Assembly (NCBI RefSeq): GCF_000005505.3 | Contig: NC_016131.3 | Coordinates: 11,181,501 to 11,245,500, forward strand | DNA: 64,000 nucleotides | From: Brachypodium distachyon | Taxonomy: Eukaryota; Streptophyta; Magnoliopsida; Poales; Poaceae | Reading direction: 5' to 3' | Part shown: positions 36,515 through 48,024 of the stretch, piece after piece | How the letters are laid out: every line of letters begins with the position of its first letter | Position numbering within the stretch: position 1 is the first letter of the stretch | Notes under the pieces: generated by a model | What the model was told of the DNA's origin: nothing | The model's input: only the letters and a program-made list of their open reading frames with translations | The model's database searches: none | Position numbers and translations under genes: made by a program

Positions 36515-39500
36515 ATGGCGGCCCCCACAACCAGGAAAGGAAAGGAAGGGAAGGCCCCAAAGAAGCCGGTGGCCAGCAAGAGCGAGGCGGCCACCAAGGT
36601 CGCCGCTGATAAAGAGCAGAAGAAGCGGGCGATGAGGGCCACGCTCGCCTTCTTCCGGCCCGGCTACAATGCGAGGCGCTGGACAAGATCTGGCACGCCG
36701 TTGCCTCCGGGTTCAATGAGTACGGGAAGACCCTGATCTTCCCCGCTGGCGCCGAGCACCAGGAAAACGACTTCCGGGTGTTTGGGCACTTCATTCTCGC
36801 AGGGTTAGTGCCGCCGTTCTCCCTATTCCTCCATGTGCTCATGGAGTCGTATCAGTTGCGAGTGGCGCAACTCCACCCCTCCTCCCTCTATCTTCTCGCC
36901 ACCTTCCAGTTCCTCTGCGAGGCGTTCGTTGGAGTAATGCCTCGGTGGCGTTATTCCGGCACTACTTCTACCCCTGCATCGATAACGCGAAGGCGATGTC
37001 ATCGAGGGTGGTGTTCCGCGCCCGCGACTGGCTGAAGTCCGAGTTCATCGTCCGGTCGCAGAAGAAGATCGAGAAGGAGTGGCGGGCGATTGGTGCTGGG
37101 TCCACGTGGAAAACCCCGAGGAGTTCATCTACGCGCCCACCGAGCGGCCACAACCCAACGGCGGCTGTCGGGATCGGTACCACTACGACGCCGATCTCCT
37201 CCCCATCGTTGAGAAGATCAAGGCCCTGCGGCTAGCGGGGTTCACCGACCTCGATGTGGCGCGCACCTCCTCCGCAGCGGCCACCAGCAGCCGCCTCCGG
37301 CGTCGCGGCGGCGATCCCCCAGCCGCGGCCACCAGCGCCGCGGCGACGACCCCCCCAGCAGCGGCCACCAGCAGCGCGACAACTCCCTCGATGGCTCCCG
37401 CGGCGCCCCGGGCGGCGGCGACCCCACGGGCGCCCACGGCCCCGCCTGCGCGAGGGCTCTTCCGGGGCTTCAAGCTCCAGCTCAACCCCCCGAAGGACGG
37501 CTCGCCGGCTAGCGCCGACAAGAGGGGGAGGGCTGATTCGCCACCTGCCGCGCCGAGCAATAAGGCGCGCACGCAGGCCGGCAGCAGCGCCGACCCGGCC
37601 GACGCGGGGGCCAGTGGCGCCGCTGCTACGCCTGCCGCCGACCCGGCCCCGATGGAGGTACCGCATCTTACCCCGCTCCTTTACATACATCCCCTTTGCT
37701 AGCTGATCCGCAACCGTACTGTTCTCTGTACCCGCAGGCGATGTCCAGCCCGTAGCAGGCGTCCCGGCAACGGCGGCCGGGACGGAGGAGGAGGAAGCTC
37801 CTCCCGCAAGCCCGACGGCCCCGCACGGTACTCGGCCAGAGCCTCTCCCGTCCGCCTCCGGGTAACTTGGCTAGCCCTTCGGATCTTAACCCTTCCTTCT
37901 GTTGCAGGCCCGACCGCGCCCGCACCGGGAGCGGGCACTGCGGTGATCGATCTTGACCCCGTCGTCGAGGTTGCGGGGACGGCGGAGGAACCGGAGGTAG
38001 CCCCCGCGCCAAGCCCCACCGCGCCGGCCGCAATAGTGGCGGCAACCACCACCGCAACCGAAGCGGCGCTCGGCGACGCGCCAGCGGCCCCAGAAGCCGC
38101 CGGCGCGGACTCTTCGGCCAACCAGCAGGAGGGGGCACCTGCTGGGGGTGCGGCAACCCCACCAGCCCCGCAACCCTCAGGCGCGGGTGCCGGGGAGGCT
38201 GCAGTGGAGGAGCAACAGGGCGCTCCGCCGCAAGCGGATGACCCCCTGCTAGGCCAAGCAGTGGCGATGGGTGCTTCGTCGTCGTCGGCCGCCACCTCTA
38301 GCACGGACCTCGGCACCCTCGCCGGTGGCTTGGAATCACATCACTTGGGACCCGAGCATTTTCGACAGGGGGCACCGGCTCCTTGACGCCGTCAAGGACC
38401 AGCAGCTGGCCTTCTTTACCTCCTTCAACCAGGTGAAGGAGCACCACGAGATCGCCAAGAGTCAGCTCGGCGAGGTGCGACTGGCCGTGGAGAAGGAGCG
38501 GCAGGAACTCTCCCGGCTGCGGGAGGAGACACACCTCGCCCGAGAGGAGGCACGCCTCGCCCGGGAAGCCTAGGACGAGGCCACCGTGCCGGTCGTCCCC
38601 GAGGAGGAGCTCTACTGGCGACTAGAGGCTTAGTGAGCTGAGCACCAGGAAGCCCTGGACTTGCTGGTGGCACGCAGGCGAAAGCCAAGAAGGAGCACGC
38701 GGAGGTGCTTGCCGCGGCTCAGGCTCGCATCGACGAGAAGAGCGATCTGATCAGCAGCTACCTCGGTCAGATCCAGGGCCTGCGCGTCAAGCTGGAGGTG
38801 GAGACCAAGGCCACAAAAGATCCAGTAGCAACGGCAGCACGACAGGAGGTAGAGCTCAACTCTGCCAAGGATAGGAGGGCCCGTCTCGAGACTGAGCTGG
38901 CCACCGTCCGGGAGGAGCTCGTCAAGGCGAGCGAGGATAATGTGGCCAAGGCCGCACAACTCTCGGCGCAGGCGAGCCTCCTCCGCAAGGCCAAGCACGC
39001 TGTGCAGGTGGCTCGGACCAACCACGGCACGCTGATCGGGCAGCGGGAGCTGGAGACCAAGAAGCTGCTTGGATCGCCCAATCGTTGTGCGACCTGCTGC
39101 CGCGGTTCGAGGTGCGGGCCACACGGGTGGACGGGACGGACGTCACCACGGTGATCCCGTTCTTCTCCGACTTGGTGGGGAAGCTTGCGGCGCTCGATGT
39201 GTGGATATCCAAGTTCTGCAACTAGGAGATCGCCAATTGCGCCCGGGAGGTTGCCGGGACAATCCTTCCGAGGGTGCACCTCTGGCACCCTGAGTTCCCC
39301 TTCGAGACGCTGCTGGATGCTTGGTCAGACAGCGAGGACGCCCCCACTCACCGCCAGGTGGTGAGCGGGTTCATCGACGAAGTGGTCGAGCGGATGCAGC
39401 GGAAGCCGGACCCCGAGCCGGTGCTGGAGCCCCCGGCGGAGGGTGCTGGCGCTAGTCACCGCAGCCTCCAGCGGAGACCGCCCCGACCAGTCTCCGCCGC

Positions 39501-39588
39501 CCCCGCCGGCCCTTGCCGTTCCTTAGTGTTGTTGTCCTTTGCTTTTGTTCCCTGCCAATGTGGCGCCTGGTGCCGTTCAAACAATTAA
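36515..39588 (+). pseudogene. Antisense extra ORF of the outer element (putative gypsy-type transposon family)
   Basis: Starts with MAAPTTRKGKEGK and continues with LVPPFSLFLHVLMESYQLRVAQ and HYFYPCIDNAK blocks, the conserved core of the plant family annotated as putative gypsy type transposon (PF04195). An Ala/Pro-rich linker, a probable intron (about 37660-37912), a long charged coiled-coil region (38390-39060) and a C-terminal block with LWHPEFPFETLLDAW follow. Frameshifts near 36665 and 36935 and stops near 38571 and 38632 break it. It is transcribed, if at all, against the direction of gag-pol. Function unknown. Confidence 0.75.
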
Positions 39589-40028
39589 TGCCTTATTGGT
39601 CCATGCAACTGTTCACTCCTTTCATTATTTTAGTTCCCTGGTTCTGCTTAATTCTTGTTTCTTGTTCCCGGGGTTGTCTCGCGGGGTGGATCCCTTAGCC
39701 TTTGTGTGCTATGCCTTGTGTTGCCGGGGACTCGCGCGCCATGCACTCAACCGGACCAGGGACCCGGGACGGACCCGCAGTGCCGACCTAGGGCCGAGTA
39801 GCGGCGACGAGCCCCTCCGCTTGTGGATAGCTACTCCCAAGCATGCGCTCCCAGGACGGACCCGCCAGCCGCACGAGGAGCGCACTCCACCCGCAAGCGT
39901 CCTTCCAACACCCTAGCCACACGCAGGGTTTGGGCCATGCTAGCGAGGCAACGTTCAGTCTTAGACAGTTTATCGTTCAAGTTTATGCACTTAGCTTTTC
40001 GTTCGTTTCGTGCTTGGAATGCTTGCCG
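39589..40028. other. Outer element, non-coding spacer
   Basis: Stretch between the end of the antisense ORF and the internal tandem repeats. No domain seen. Confidence 0.5.
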
Positions 40029-40093
40029 GAGAGATGCGGCAGGGACGCTATGGCAGTGCACCCATCGGCGCTAGGCACGGATGGCATGCACCA
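40029..40093. repeat. Outer element tandem repeat, left part
   Basis: Beginning of an array of units of about 108 bases with a conserved core GATGGCATGCACCA. The array is interrupted at CACCA by the inner element and continues at 48025. Confidence 0.8.
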
Positions 40094-41084
40094 TGTCGTC
40101 GCACGGTGCTCCGACACCTGGGGCGTGCAGCCATGGCCCCCTTTTAGGTTCGGTAGGGGCGTCGGGGTTCGCCCCGGCGATCGCTGGCTCGGCCGTTGAG
40201 GCCCTGCGGGGCCGGCGACATGATGTACTAAAAGTGCGCGCTGATCAAAGAACGGATACACGCACGTTTTTACCCAGGTTCGGGCCACCCGGAGGTGTAA
40301 AACCCTACGTCCTGCTTGTCTGAGCTGGTATTGATTTAGAATAAAGTGTTTACAGGTTGCCAGGTAAGTTCCCGGGTACCCTCTCCCTTTGGCTAGGTGC
40401 TCCTTACTATCCTCTGCTAATGCTAGAGGCTAACCGTGGGCTGATCGAACTCAACGGAACCCTACTGCCTACTGGAGCCAACTGAGAGTCCAACTGAACC
40501 CACCCAAAAACGAACCCTTTGACCGTTGGCGAGAGTCCTCCTTTTATACCCAAGGGGATGCCACAGGTGCCACGGTGCATGGGCTACAAGTGTCGAGCGG
40601 GGAGGCATACAACTCCCCCCTGGTGAGTTAGTGGCATGCATGGATGCCACCTCCACCGCTAGGGGTCTAAAACCCTAGAGTAGGATTGGACAGCCACTGT
40701 TCCCTTGATCGGACGGGTAATGCCCCGTCGGTCGGCTCATTTAATGAGCCGTGCGCCTTACTCCTTGCCCCGGTGGGGCCGCGCACCCCACGCCCGCCAC
40801 GCGCCCGCGTGGCTCTGTTGGTCTGCCTACTGGGCCCCATGCTTGAGGCGAGGGCATGCGCCCGGGAAGCGCCCGGGCCCAACGCACCCGGGAACCTCCC
40901 CCGGGAAGCCGCTTCCCGGGAGGTGCCCAAGCGGGAATATTCCCCGAAGCCCCGCTAGCCCCTTCCGGGCTGGTAGCTTCCGGGCTGCTCATAGCCACTG
41001 CCCGGAATGGAACTTCCCAGGGAACTCAGGGACGGGGCCCACACGTCGCGCAGCGGTGGTACCTCGGGTGCCACTGGTGCGACA
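40094..41084 (-). repeat. 3' LTR of the inner element
   Basis: Begins TGTCGTCGCACGG and ends GGTGCGACA. Nearly identical over its length to 47039-48024, with scattered substitutions and small indels. Followed at 41085 by the polypurine tract as read on the minus strand. Confidence 0.92.
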
Positions 41085-41100
41085 GTAGCCCCCGGGCGTG
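41085..41100 (-). promoter_or_regulatory. Polypurine tract of the inner element
   Basis: On the minus strand CACGCCCGGGGGCTAC abuts the LTR start TGTCGCACC. This is the expected plus-strand priming site. Confidence 0.7.
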
Positions 41101-41498
41101 GGCCGGCATCACCTGTTCCCGGAAGAGTCTTCCCCCTAGTCGGTTGCCGGGCTACGCCCTTAACCGACGTGTGGGCCCCGATCTGCCGCGGGCCCGCGTC
41201 CCTTCGCTGCCCCGTGTACGACGCCGTTACAAACGGAGTAGTGGGCGCGTGATTTCCGCCCTAGCTCCCCCCCCCCTAAATAGGGAAGTTAAAGCCACTC
41301 CGCGCATTACTCCTAATGATTAGGAGTTATCCCCGCGCACCCGTAGGGTACGGAACTGGCCGTTACCAAACGGGCGGGCGTTATAAAGCTATTACTGTTG
41401 CAAAAAGGGGAACAACACTCTGCCCCCATAGCCTTCGTCTTCATCCCCTTCCGCATCTCGCATCCCTGCGCTCTTGCTAGCTTTCGCCCTCACTCTCC

Positions 41499-42749
41499 AT
41501 GGCGCCCCCCACCACCAGAAAGGGGAAGGAGGTCCAGGTCTCGAAGAAGGCCGCGGCCAGCAAGAGTGAGGTGGCAACCAAGGCGGCCGCCGCCAAGGAC
41601 CAGAAGAGGCGGGAGATGCGTGCCGCGGTCGCCTTCTTCCATCCCGGCAACAACGGCGAGACGCTGGGGAAGCTCCGGCACGCCGTTGCCTCCAACTTCA
41701 ACGAGCACGGGGAGACGTTGATCTTCCCGGCGGGCGTCGAGCACCAGGAAAACGACTTCCGGGTGTTCGCGCGCTTCCTCCTCTGTGGCCTGGTGCCGCC
41801 CTTCTCACTATTCCTCCACGCGCTGATGGAGTCCTACCAGCTGCGGGTGGCGCAGCTCCACCCCACGTCGCTATTCCTCCTCGCCACCTTCCAGTTCCTC
41901 TGCGAGGCGTTCGTGGGGGTGATGCCGTCGGTGGGGCTCTTCTGCCACTACTTCTACCCCTGTATTGACAACGCGAAGGCAATGTCGTCGGGGGTGGTAT
42001 TCCGCGCCCGTGACCAGATGAAGTCCGAATTCATCGTCCGGTCGGGGAAGAAGATCGAAAAGGAGGGGCGGAGCGATTGGTGCTGGGTCTGAGTGGAGGA
42101 CCCCCAGGAGTTCATCCAGTCACCGACGGAGCTGCTGCAGCCCCAGAATGGCTGGCAGGAGAGGTACCACCGCGACGCCGACCTCCTCCCCACTGTGGGG
42201 AAGATCAAGGCGTTGCGGCTAGCGAGGCTCACCGACGTGGACGTGCCATGCATCTTCGTCCATCGGCGCATAGCCCCGCTGCAGCTACGCTCCCGGCCCG
42301 CGTGGATGTACACGGGTCCCGGGGATAGGACACGCCTCCAGCAGGACGGCGTGGACTTGGAGACCCTCAGGACATGGGTGAGGGGGATCTCCGGCGAGAT
42401 CTTCCAATGAACGGAGTTCCCGCCAGGAGTTTCCTCTCTTCACGCCGGCGTCAAGACGCTCAGCGACATCGTCGGCGCCTTCCCGCCCTGCAACGAGTGG
42501 GGGTTGATGGACGACACCCCCACCCGGGTCCCACACGCTGCCCCGCAAGCCCCCCGCGAGAAGCAGGTGCTCGAGGAGAGCGGGGGCGGATCTGATCCCA
42601 GCTGGCCCTCCCTCCAGTCACTCCCTCGTTGCCTAGGAGGAAAACTGCTCGAGGGCCGTGGCAGGGACGCGGTGATGGGCCGGAACGGGCGACGGGCGTC
42701 GGCACCGGTGCCATCACAGCGTCCTCGCAACGACCCGCGCCCGAAGTAA
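41499..42749 (+). pseudogene. Antisense extra ORF of the inner element
   Basis: MAPPTTRKGKEVQ opens a frame of 197 codons with LVPPFSLFLHALMESYQLRVAQ and HYFYPCIDNAK blocks, the PF04195-type core. A TGA at 42090-42092 interrupts it, after which the same frame continues (EDPQEFIQ onward) to 42410 with a PAWMYTGPGDRTRLQ block, and a shifted frame runs to 42749. The C-terminal half does not align with that of the outer element, which has a coiled coil instead. It lies antisense to and downstream of pol. Confidence 0.75.
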
Positions 42750-42754
42750 GGCTC

Positions 42755-43200
42755 TCTCAAGGGGAATGCGGCCAAGCCACTATGATAGTGCACCCGTCGG
42801 CGCAAGGCACGGAGGGCATGCACTACCATAGTGTCTCCGCGGCAGCCCCTGCTCCTTGCGGAGGTTTCTTATGGAGGGACGCGGCAAGGGCACTGCGGCA
42901 ATGCACCCTTTCAGCGCCGGACGCTGATGGGATGCACCACCACAGTGCCTCCGCGACGACCCTCGCCCAGGAGCCACCCGCTTGAGGAGGCACGGCAGGA
43001 GCACGGCGGCAGTGCACCCGTCGGCGCGGAACGCCGATGGCATGCACTACCACCGTGCCTTTGCGACGCCCCTCGGGGTGGGCTCGATGGAGCGATGCGG
43101 CAAGGGCGCGATGGCAGTGCTCCTGTCGGCGCTAAGCGCTGATGGAATGCAGCCCCATCGCGCCTTCGTGGCACCGCCGCCTTATCGCTCTGAGCCGTTC
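42755..43200. repeat. Inner element internal tandem repeat
   Basis: About four diverged units of 100-110 bases sharing GATGGCATGCACTACCA-like, GCGGCAAGGGCGC-like and GCAGTGCACCC cores. The array lies between the antisense ORF and the pol 3' end, the same place as in the outer element. Confidence 0.8.
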
Positions 43201-43965
43201 CGTGGCTGGGGTGCGCCTTTTATAGCCGCGGGAGAGGGATTTGCCACCGCGCGCGACGGACCCGCGCAGCACTCGTGGCACCCTTCCCTCGAAACGTGGT
43301 ACAGTCCCCGCCACCATGCATGCTAAGCGACTGTGGCACACGTGGCGGCGCCCTCCCGAGTCAGAAGCCTCGGAGTGCCGTGAGTCTCTTATGTTGCGGT
43401 CATCCCGCACCACAAGGCACCGGTGCATGGCGCGACCCGTGGGCAGCCCACGGGATCACAGTGCACAAGATTCCACCATTTCCTGCAGGTTAGATTCTTA
43501 CCAGGCCCGAGGTGCTGCAATTTTTTTCGAAATTCATGAAAATATACAAAGCAACACAGACAAACTCCTCCTGCCTCCCAGCCCCCGGGCACAAAGGGGT
43601 CGATGCCAAACTTGGATGTGAGCATTTCATTTCCCAGGCACAGTGACTGCGCGGTGCACGTTGCGGGGAGTCCGACAACTGCACGTTGCGGGAAGCCCGG
43701 CAACTGCATGTCTAGTGATGCACGTGACGGGAAGCCCGGCAACTGCATGCCCCGTGCCGGAACGATCCGGCAACAGGTTTATGTTTTCGAGGCTCCAACA
43801 GCCCCCTGCTCACAACCAAGTATGGGAAGACACCTTTGTGCACTTAAAGCAGGAGACAGAAGGAGGAACTTGCGAATAAACAAGGCAAATTCAGAGCTCA
43901 GGGGCGAAATACTTATCTTTATTCACAATAACTAGTGGTTTACACACGGGGGCTGTCCGGCTACA
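43201..43965. other. Inner element, non-coding 3' region
   Basis: No coding domain. A short minisatellite with GGGAAGCCCGGCAACTGCA-type units is repeated about three times at 43655-43765. Confidence 0.6.
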
Positions 43966-46430
43966 CTAGTTCGAGAGGTATGCATCGGCGGCATCACCTG
44001 AGGGTCGGGCTCCGCCGCTTTGCGGGTAGAACTTGCGCAAGTGCTCTATATTCCAACTATTGGGCACCGGCACGCCGTCTTCGGTTTCCAGCCGAACAGC
44101 CCCCGGCCTGGTCACCTGCACTACCCGGAAGGGGCCCTCCCATTTTGGAGTCAACTTGTTCCCGGCCTTCGTTCCTTGTATCCGGCGCAGGACAAGGTCT
44201 CCGTTCTCAAGCCCCCGGGCACGGACTCGCCTGTCGTGATAACGACGAAGTCCCTGCTGGTAGCGCGCGGCTCGCACAGCAGCCCGGCATCGAAGCTCTT
44301 CAATGAAGTTTAGATCGTCGACCCTTTGCTCGTGTTGGCTGGTGTCGCCATACGCGCGTACCCGGGGAGATCCGTGCTTGAGCTCGAGGGGGCAGCACCG
44401 CTTTTGCCCCGTAGAAAAGGGCGAAAGGAGTCTCGCCCGTTGCCCGACTAGGTGTGGTCCGGATGGACCACAGCACGAGCTGGAGTTCTTCGACCCAGTG
44501 TTTCCCGTGGCCTTTGAGCTTGTCAAAGGTTCTCGTCTTGAGCCCCCGCAGCACCTCTGCGTTGGCTCACTCTGCCTGTCCGTTCCTCCTTGGGTGAGCA
44601 ACGGACGCGAAGCGCAGTTTAGTGCCCATGTCTTCGCAGTAGGCTTGAAACGCCGCGCTCGTGAACTGCGTGTCATTGTCGGTGATGATGCTGTTAGGCA
44701 CACCAAACCGGCACACAATGCCTCTGAAGAACTTGATGGCCGCCTGGGTGGTCACCTTCCGCACTGGTTCCACCTCCACCCATTTGGAGAACTTGTCGAT
44801 GGCCACGAACAAATATTCGTAACCGCCAACCGCCCTCGGTAGCTTGCCGACGATGTCGAGCCCCCAGACCGCGAGCGGCCATGAGGAAGGGATGACATGT
44901 AGGGCCTGCGCTGGCTGGTTGCTCTTCATCGAATGGAACTGGCACGCTTCACAAGTCCTCACCAGCCGCTCCGCGTCAGCCAGGGCCGTGGGCCAGTAGA
45001 AGCCGTGCCGAAACGCCTTGCCGGCTAAAGCCCGGGAGGCCACATGTTGTGAACATGTGCCTCGGTGTATGTCCTCCAACGATGCGCGCCCTTCATCCTG
45101 CGGCACGCAGATGAGCCTGACACTGTTCGCACGCCTGCGGTAGAGGTTCCCATCCACCACAGTGTACATCTTGGCTTGCCATGCTACTCGTTCCGCGGCG
45201 ACGTCATCTTCCGGGAGAGCCACCCCTTTCAAGTAGCGGACGATCTCTTCCGCCCAGGGGGGAATCTCCCTGCCAACGCATGCCGCTATGTCAGCGGCAT
45301 GGACCCCTCCTGCTGCAGGGGTTCCTTCGGTTGCCGGAGGGGCGTCCCCGGCAGTCGGCTGGGGGACGACTGAAGGAGCCGCCTACTTTTGACAGAACAC
45401 CCCCTCCGGAGGCTTCCGGCGCTCTGCTGCCATCTTGGCCAGCTCGTCAGCAGCGAAGTTATCCTTCCGCTTGACGTGCTCGAAGCGCAAACCTTTGGAC
45501 TTTCATTCTAGCTTGCGGACCTCCTCCACGTATGGCGCCATTTGCGGACAGTCGTAGTCCTTGTTCACCTGGTTGATCACGAGCTGGGAATCGCCGCGAA
45601 CAACCAGGCGCTTGATGTCGAGGGCGACCGCCGCCCGCAACCCGGCGAGCAAGCCCTCGTACTCCGCCGTGTTGTTGGTGGAGTTCGTGAAGTCGAGTTG
45701 GACGGCAGTCGGTGACTCGATGACGACTCCAGCGCCTGCTCCTTGAAGACTGAACACACCGTCGAAGTAGAGGACCCAATGGTCCTCGTCCAGCTTGCCG
45801 GGTAGGTTGGTCTCCGGTTCATTCTCTTCCACGCCCGTAGACGTCCATTCCGCGACGAAGTCCGCCAAGGCCGTGCTCTTAGTTCTTTTGGAGTTGGCGA
45901 AATGGAGGTCGAACTCCGCCAAGCCCGCTCAAGGCAGAACCCGGGCACCACCGTGACGCGGTGCGCCTGAAAGTAGTGGCGCAGCCTGCGGGACGCAAGG
46001 AGAATCCCCAGAAGGAGCTTCTGTACTTGCGGGTACCTCGTCCGTGCGTCGCGCAGCACCGTACTCACGAAGTAAACCGGGTGCTGCGTCAACCGCTTCC
46101 GCGGTGCCGAGGTTCCCGACCCGGGGGTGGTCCCCGGGTCCGAGGCGGTTGCCGGGGGCCGCTCCGCCCCCTGCCCCGCAGCCTCAGTCTCCGGGACATC
46201 TTCCTCCCTCTCGGCAATCAGCACCGAGCTGACCACCTGGTCAGTCACCGCTAGGTAGAGTAGCAGCGGCTCGCCCGGCTTGGGGGCGACGAGGACGGGC
46301 GGTGACCTCAGGTACTGTTGAGTTTCCGGAACGCCGCCTCGGCCTCGGGAGTCCAGTCGACTGGACCCTTCTTCTTCATCAGCTTGAAGAAAGGCAGGGC
46401 ACGCTCGCCCAGCCTGGAGATGAAGCGTCC
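43966..46430 (-). pseudogene. Inner element pol remnant: RT end, RNase H and integrase
   Basis: From 46430 downward the minus strand encodes the RT thumb ([15 protein letters not shown]), an RNase H region with a TNNTAEYEGLLAGL block, then the HHCC-type integrase zinc domain (about 45100-44930) and the integrase core. The first catalytic aspartate is kept (WGLDIVGKLP, codon 44855-44857), and an ITDND block carries the second. Several frameshifts break it. Ends with the WEGPFRV...NIEHLRKFYP block typical of plant gypsy integrase C-termini. Confidence 0.85.
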
Positions 46431-46454
46431 CAGCGTGGCAACACAGCCGTTGAG

Positions 46455-46474
46455 GACCCTACCGGTGGTCACCG
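46455..46474. other. Filler sequence at the internal deletion junction
   Basis: Twenty bases, GACCCTACCGGTGGTCACCG, are the exact reverse complement of 46988-47007 in the leader of the same element. They sit precisely between the gag zinc knuckle and the RT thumb, where protease and most of RT are missing. Confidence 0.85.
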
Positions 46475-46930
46475 CGTCTCATCGAGAGAGATGCCCGATG
46501 TCGCCACAGTTGAAGCAGGCGCCGGCGCAGCGATGATGGCTTCCGTCGGGGTTCGCGCGGAGGGCAGCCGGTTTCCCGAGCGGCTGCTTCCCGCTCTGGC
46601 CCCGGACGCCTTCGGGTGCGCAGGGTGCGAACCCCCAGGGGTCGCCCGCGACTCGGTATGCTCCTGGTGCCGCTGTCACGTTGCATCATCGGCGCGGGCG
46701 GCAGCGTGCGTGCTCGCGCGACTGGCCCCGGCACTGGGGGCAGCCGGTCCCCTCGGCCGATTGTCGGCGGACGGCCAAGGAGGCGGGGGAGGGAGCTGCG
46801 TTTGCTGCACCCTCGAGGGCTCGGGGTTCTCCTGAGCTCCCGACTCGGGTCACATGTCATGCTACCGCGTGTGCGCCGCTGGGGCTTCACGCGGGTCTAT
46901 ACGAGAATCACCAGCCCGCTTGGGGGGCAT
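46475..46930 (-). pseudogene. Inner element gag remnant
   Basis: Starts MPPKRAGDSRIDPREA (ATG at 46930) like the outer gag, meets a stop after 22 codons, and ends in an intact-looking zinc knuckle CFNCGDIGHLSR truncated before its last cysteine. The capsid part is missing. Confidence 0.8.
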
Positions 46931-47016
46931 GGCGACTAGTCTTGTCGACGAAGAAGGCGAGGCCGACGCCGATGCAAACAATGCTGCCGGTGACCACCGG
47001 TAGGGTCTTCTCCCGT

Positions 47017-47036
47017 CCCCCCTACCTGGCGCGCCA
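47017..47036 (-). promoter_or_regulatory. Primer-binding site of the inner element
   Basis: On the minus strand, TGGCGCGCCAGGTAGGGGGG begins two bases after the LTR end. The TGG start is complementary to tRNA CCA-3'. The tRNA is not identified here. Confidence 0.7.
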
Positions 47037-47038
47037 GA

Positions 47039-48024
47039 TGTCGTCGCACGGTGCTCCGACACCGGGGGCGTGCGGCCACGGCCCCCTTTTAGGTTCGGTA
47101 GGGGCGTCGGGGTTCGCCCCGGCGATCACCGGCTCGGCTGATGAGGCCCTGCAGGGCCGGCGACATGATGTACTAAAAGTGCGCGCTAATCAAAGAACGG
47201 ATACACGCACGTTTTTACCCAGGTTCGGGCCACCGGGAGGTGTAAAACCCTACGTCCTGCTTGTCTGAGCTGGTATTGATTTAGAATCAAGTGTTTACAG
47301 GTTGCCGGGTAAGTTCCCGGGTACCCTCTCTCTTTGGCTAGATGCTCCTTACTATCCTCTGCTAATGCTAGAGGCTAACCTTGGGCTGATCAAACTCAAC
47401 GGAACCCTACTGCCTACTGGAGCCAACTGAGAGTCCAACTGAACCCACCCAAAAACGAACCCTTTCACCGTTCGCAAGGGTCCTCCTTTTATACTCAAGG
47501 GGATGCCACAGGTGCCACGGTGCATGGGCTACAAGTGGGGAGGCATACAACTCCCCCCCGAATGCCACCTCCACTGCTAGGGGTCTAAAACCCAAGAGTA
47601 GGATTGGACAGCCACTGTCCCTTGATCGGACGGGTAACGCCCCGTCGGTCGGCTCATTTAATAAGCCGTGCGCCTTACTCCTTGCCCCGATGGGGCCGCG
47701 CACCCCACGCCCGCCACGCACCTGCGTGGCGCTGTTGGTCTGCCTACTGGGCCCCACGCTTGAGGCGAGGGCATGCGCCCGGGAACCCCCTGTCCCGACA
47801 CGTAGCTCCCCGGGAAGCGCCCGGGCCCAACGCACCCGGTCGGGAAGCCGCTTCCCGGGAGGTACCCAAGCGGGAATATTCCCCGAAGCCCCGCTAGCCC
47901 CTTCTGGGCTGGTAGCTTGCCGGGCTGCTCGTAGTCGCTGCCCGGGATGGAACTTCCCCGGGAACTCAGGGACGGGGCCCACACGTCGCACAGCGGTGGT
48001 ACCCCGGGTGCCACTGGTGTGACA
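47039..48024 (-). repeat. 5' LTR of the inner element
   Basis: Pairs with 40094-41084. As read on the minus strand it is the promoter-bearing 5' LTR and is followed by the primer-binding site. Confidence 0.92.

Larger units (their letters stand above)
40094..48024 (-). mobile_element. Inner Tat/RIRE2-like retrotransposon, deletion derivative
   Basis: Two LTRs of 991 and 986 bp begin TGTCGTCGCACGG and end GACA; CACCA flanks the element on both sides (40089-40093 and 48025-48029). It is 7931 bp. Primer-binding site 47017-47036, gag fragment, RNase H and integrase remnants on the minus strand, antisense ORF on the plus strand, polypurine tract 41085-41100. Protease and most of the reverse transcriptase are deleted, so it could only move with enzymes from elsewhere. 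It is a related but distinct subfamily from its host element. Confidence 0.93.

Noticed and set aside
44303..44842. Plus-strand ORF of 179 codons
   Set aside because: It is the antisense shadow of the inner integrase frame.
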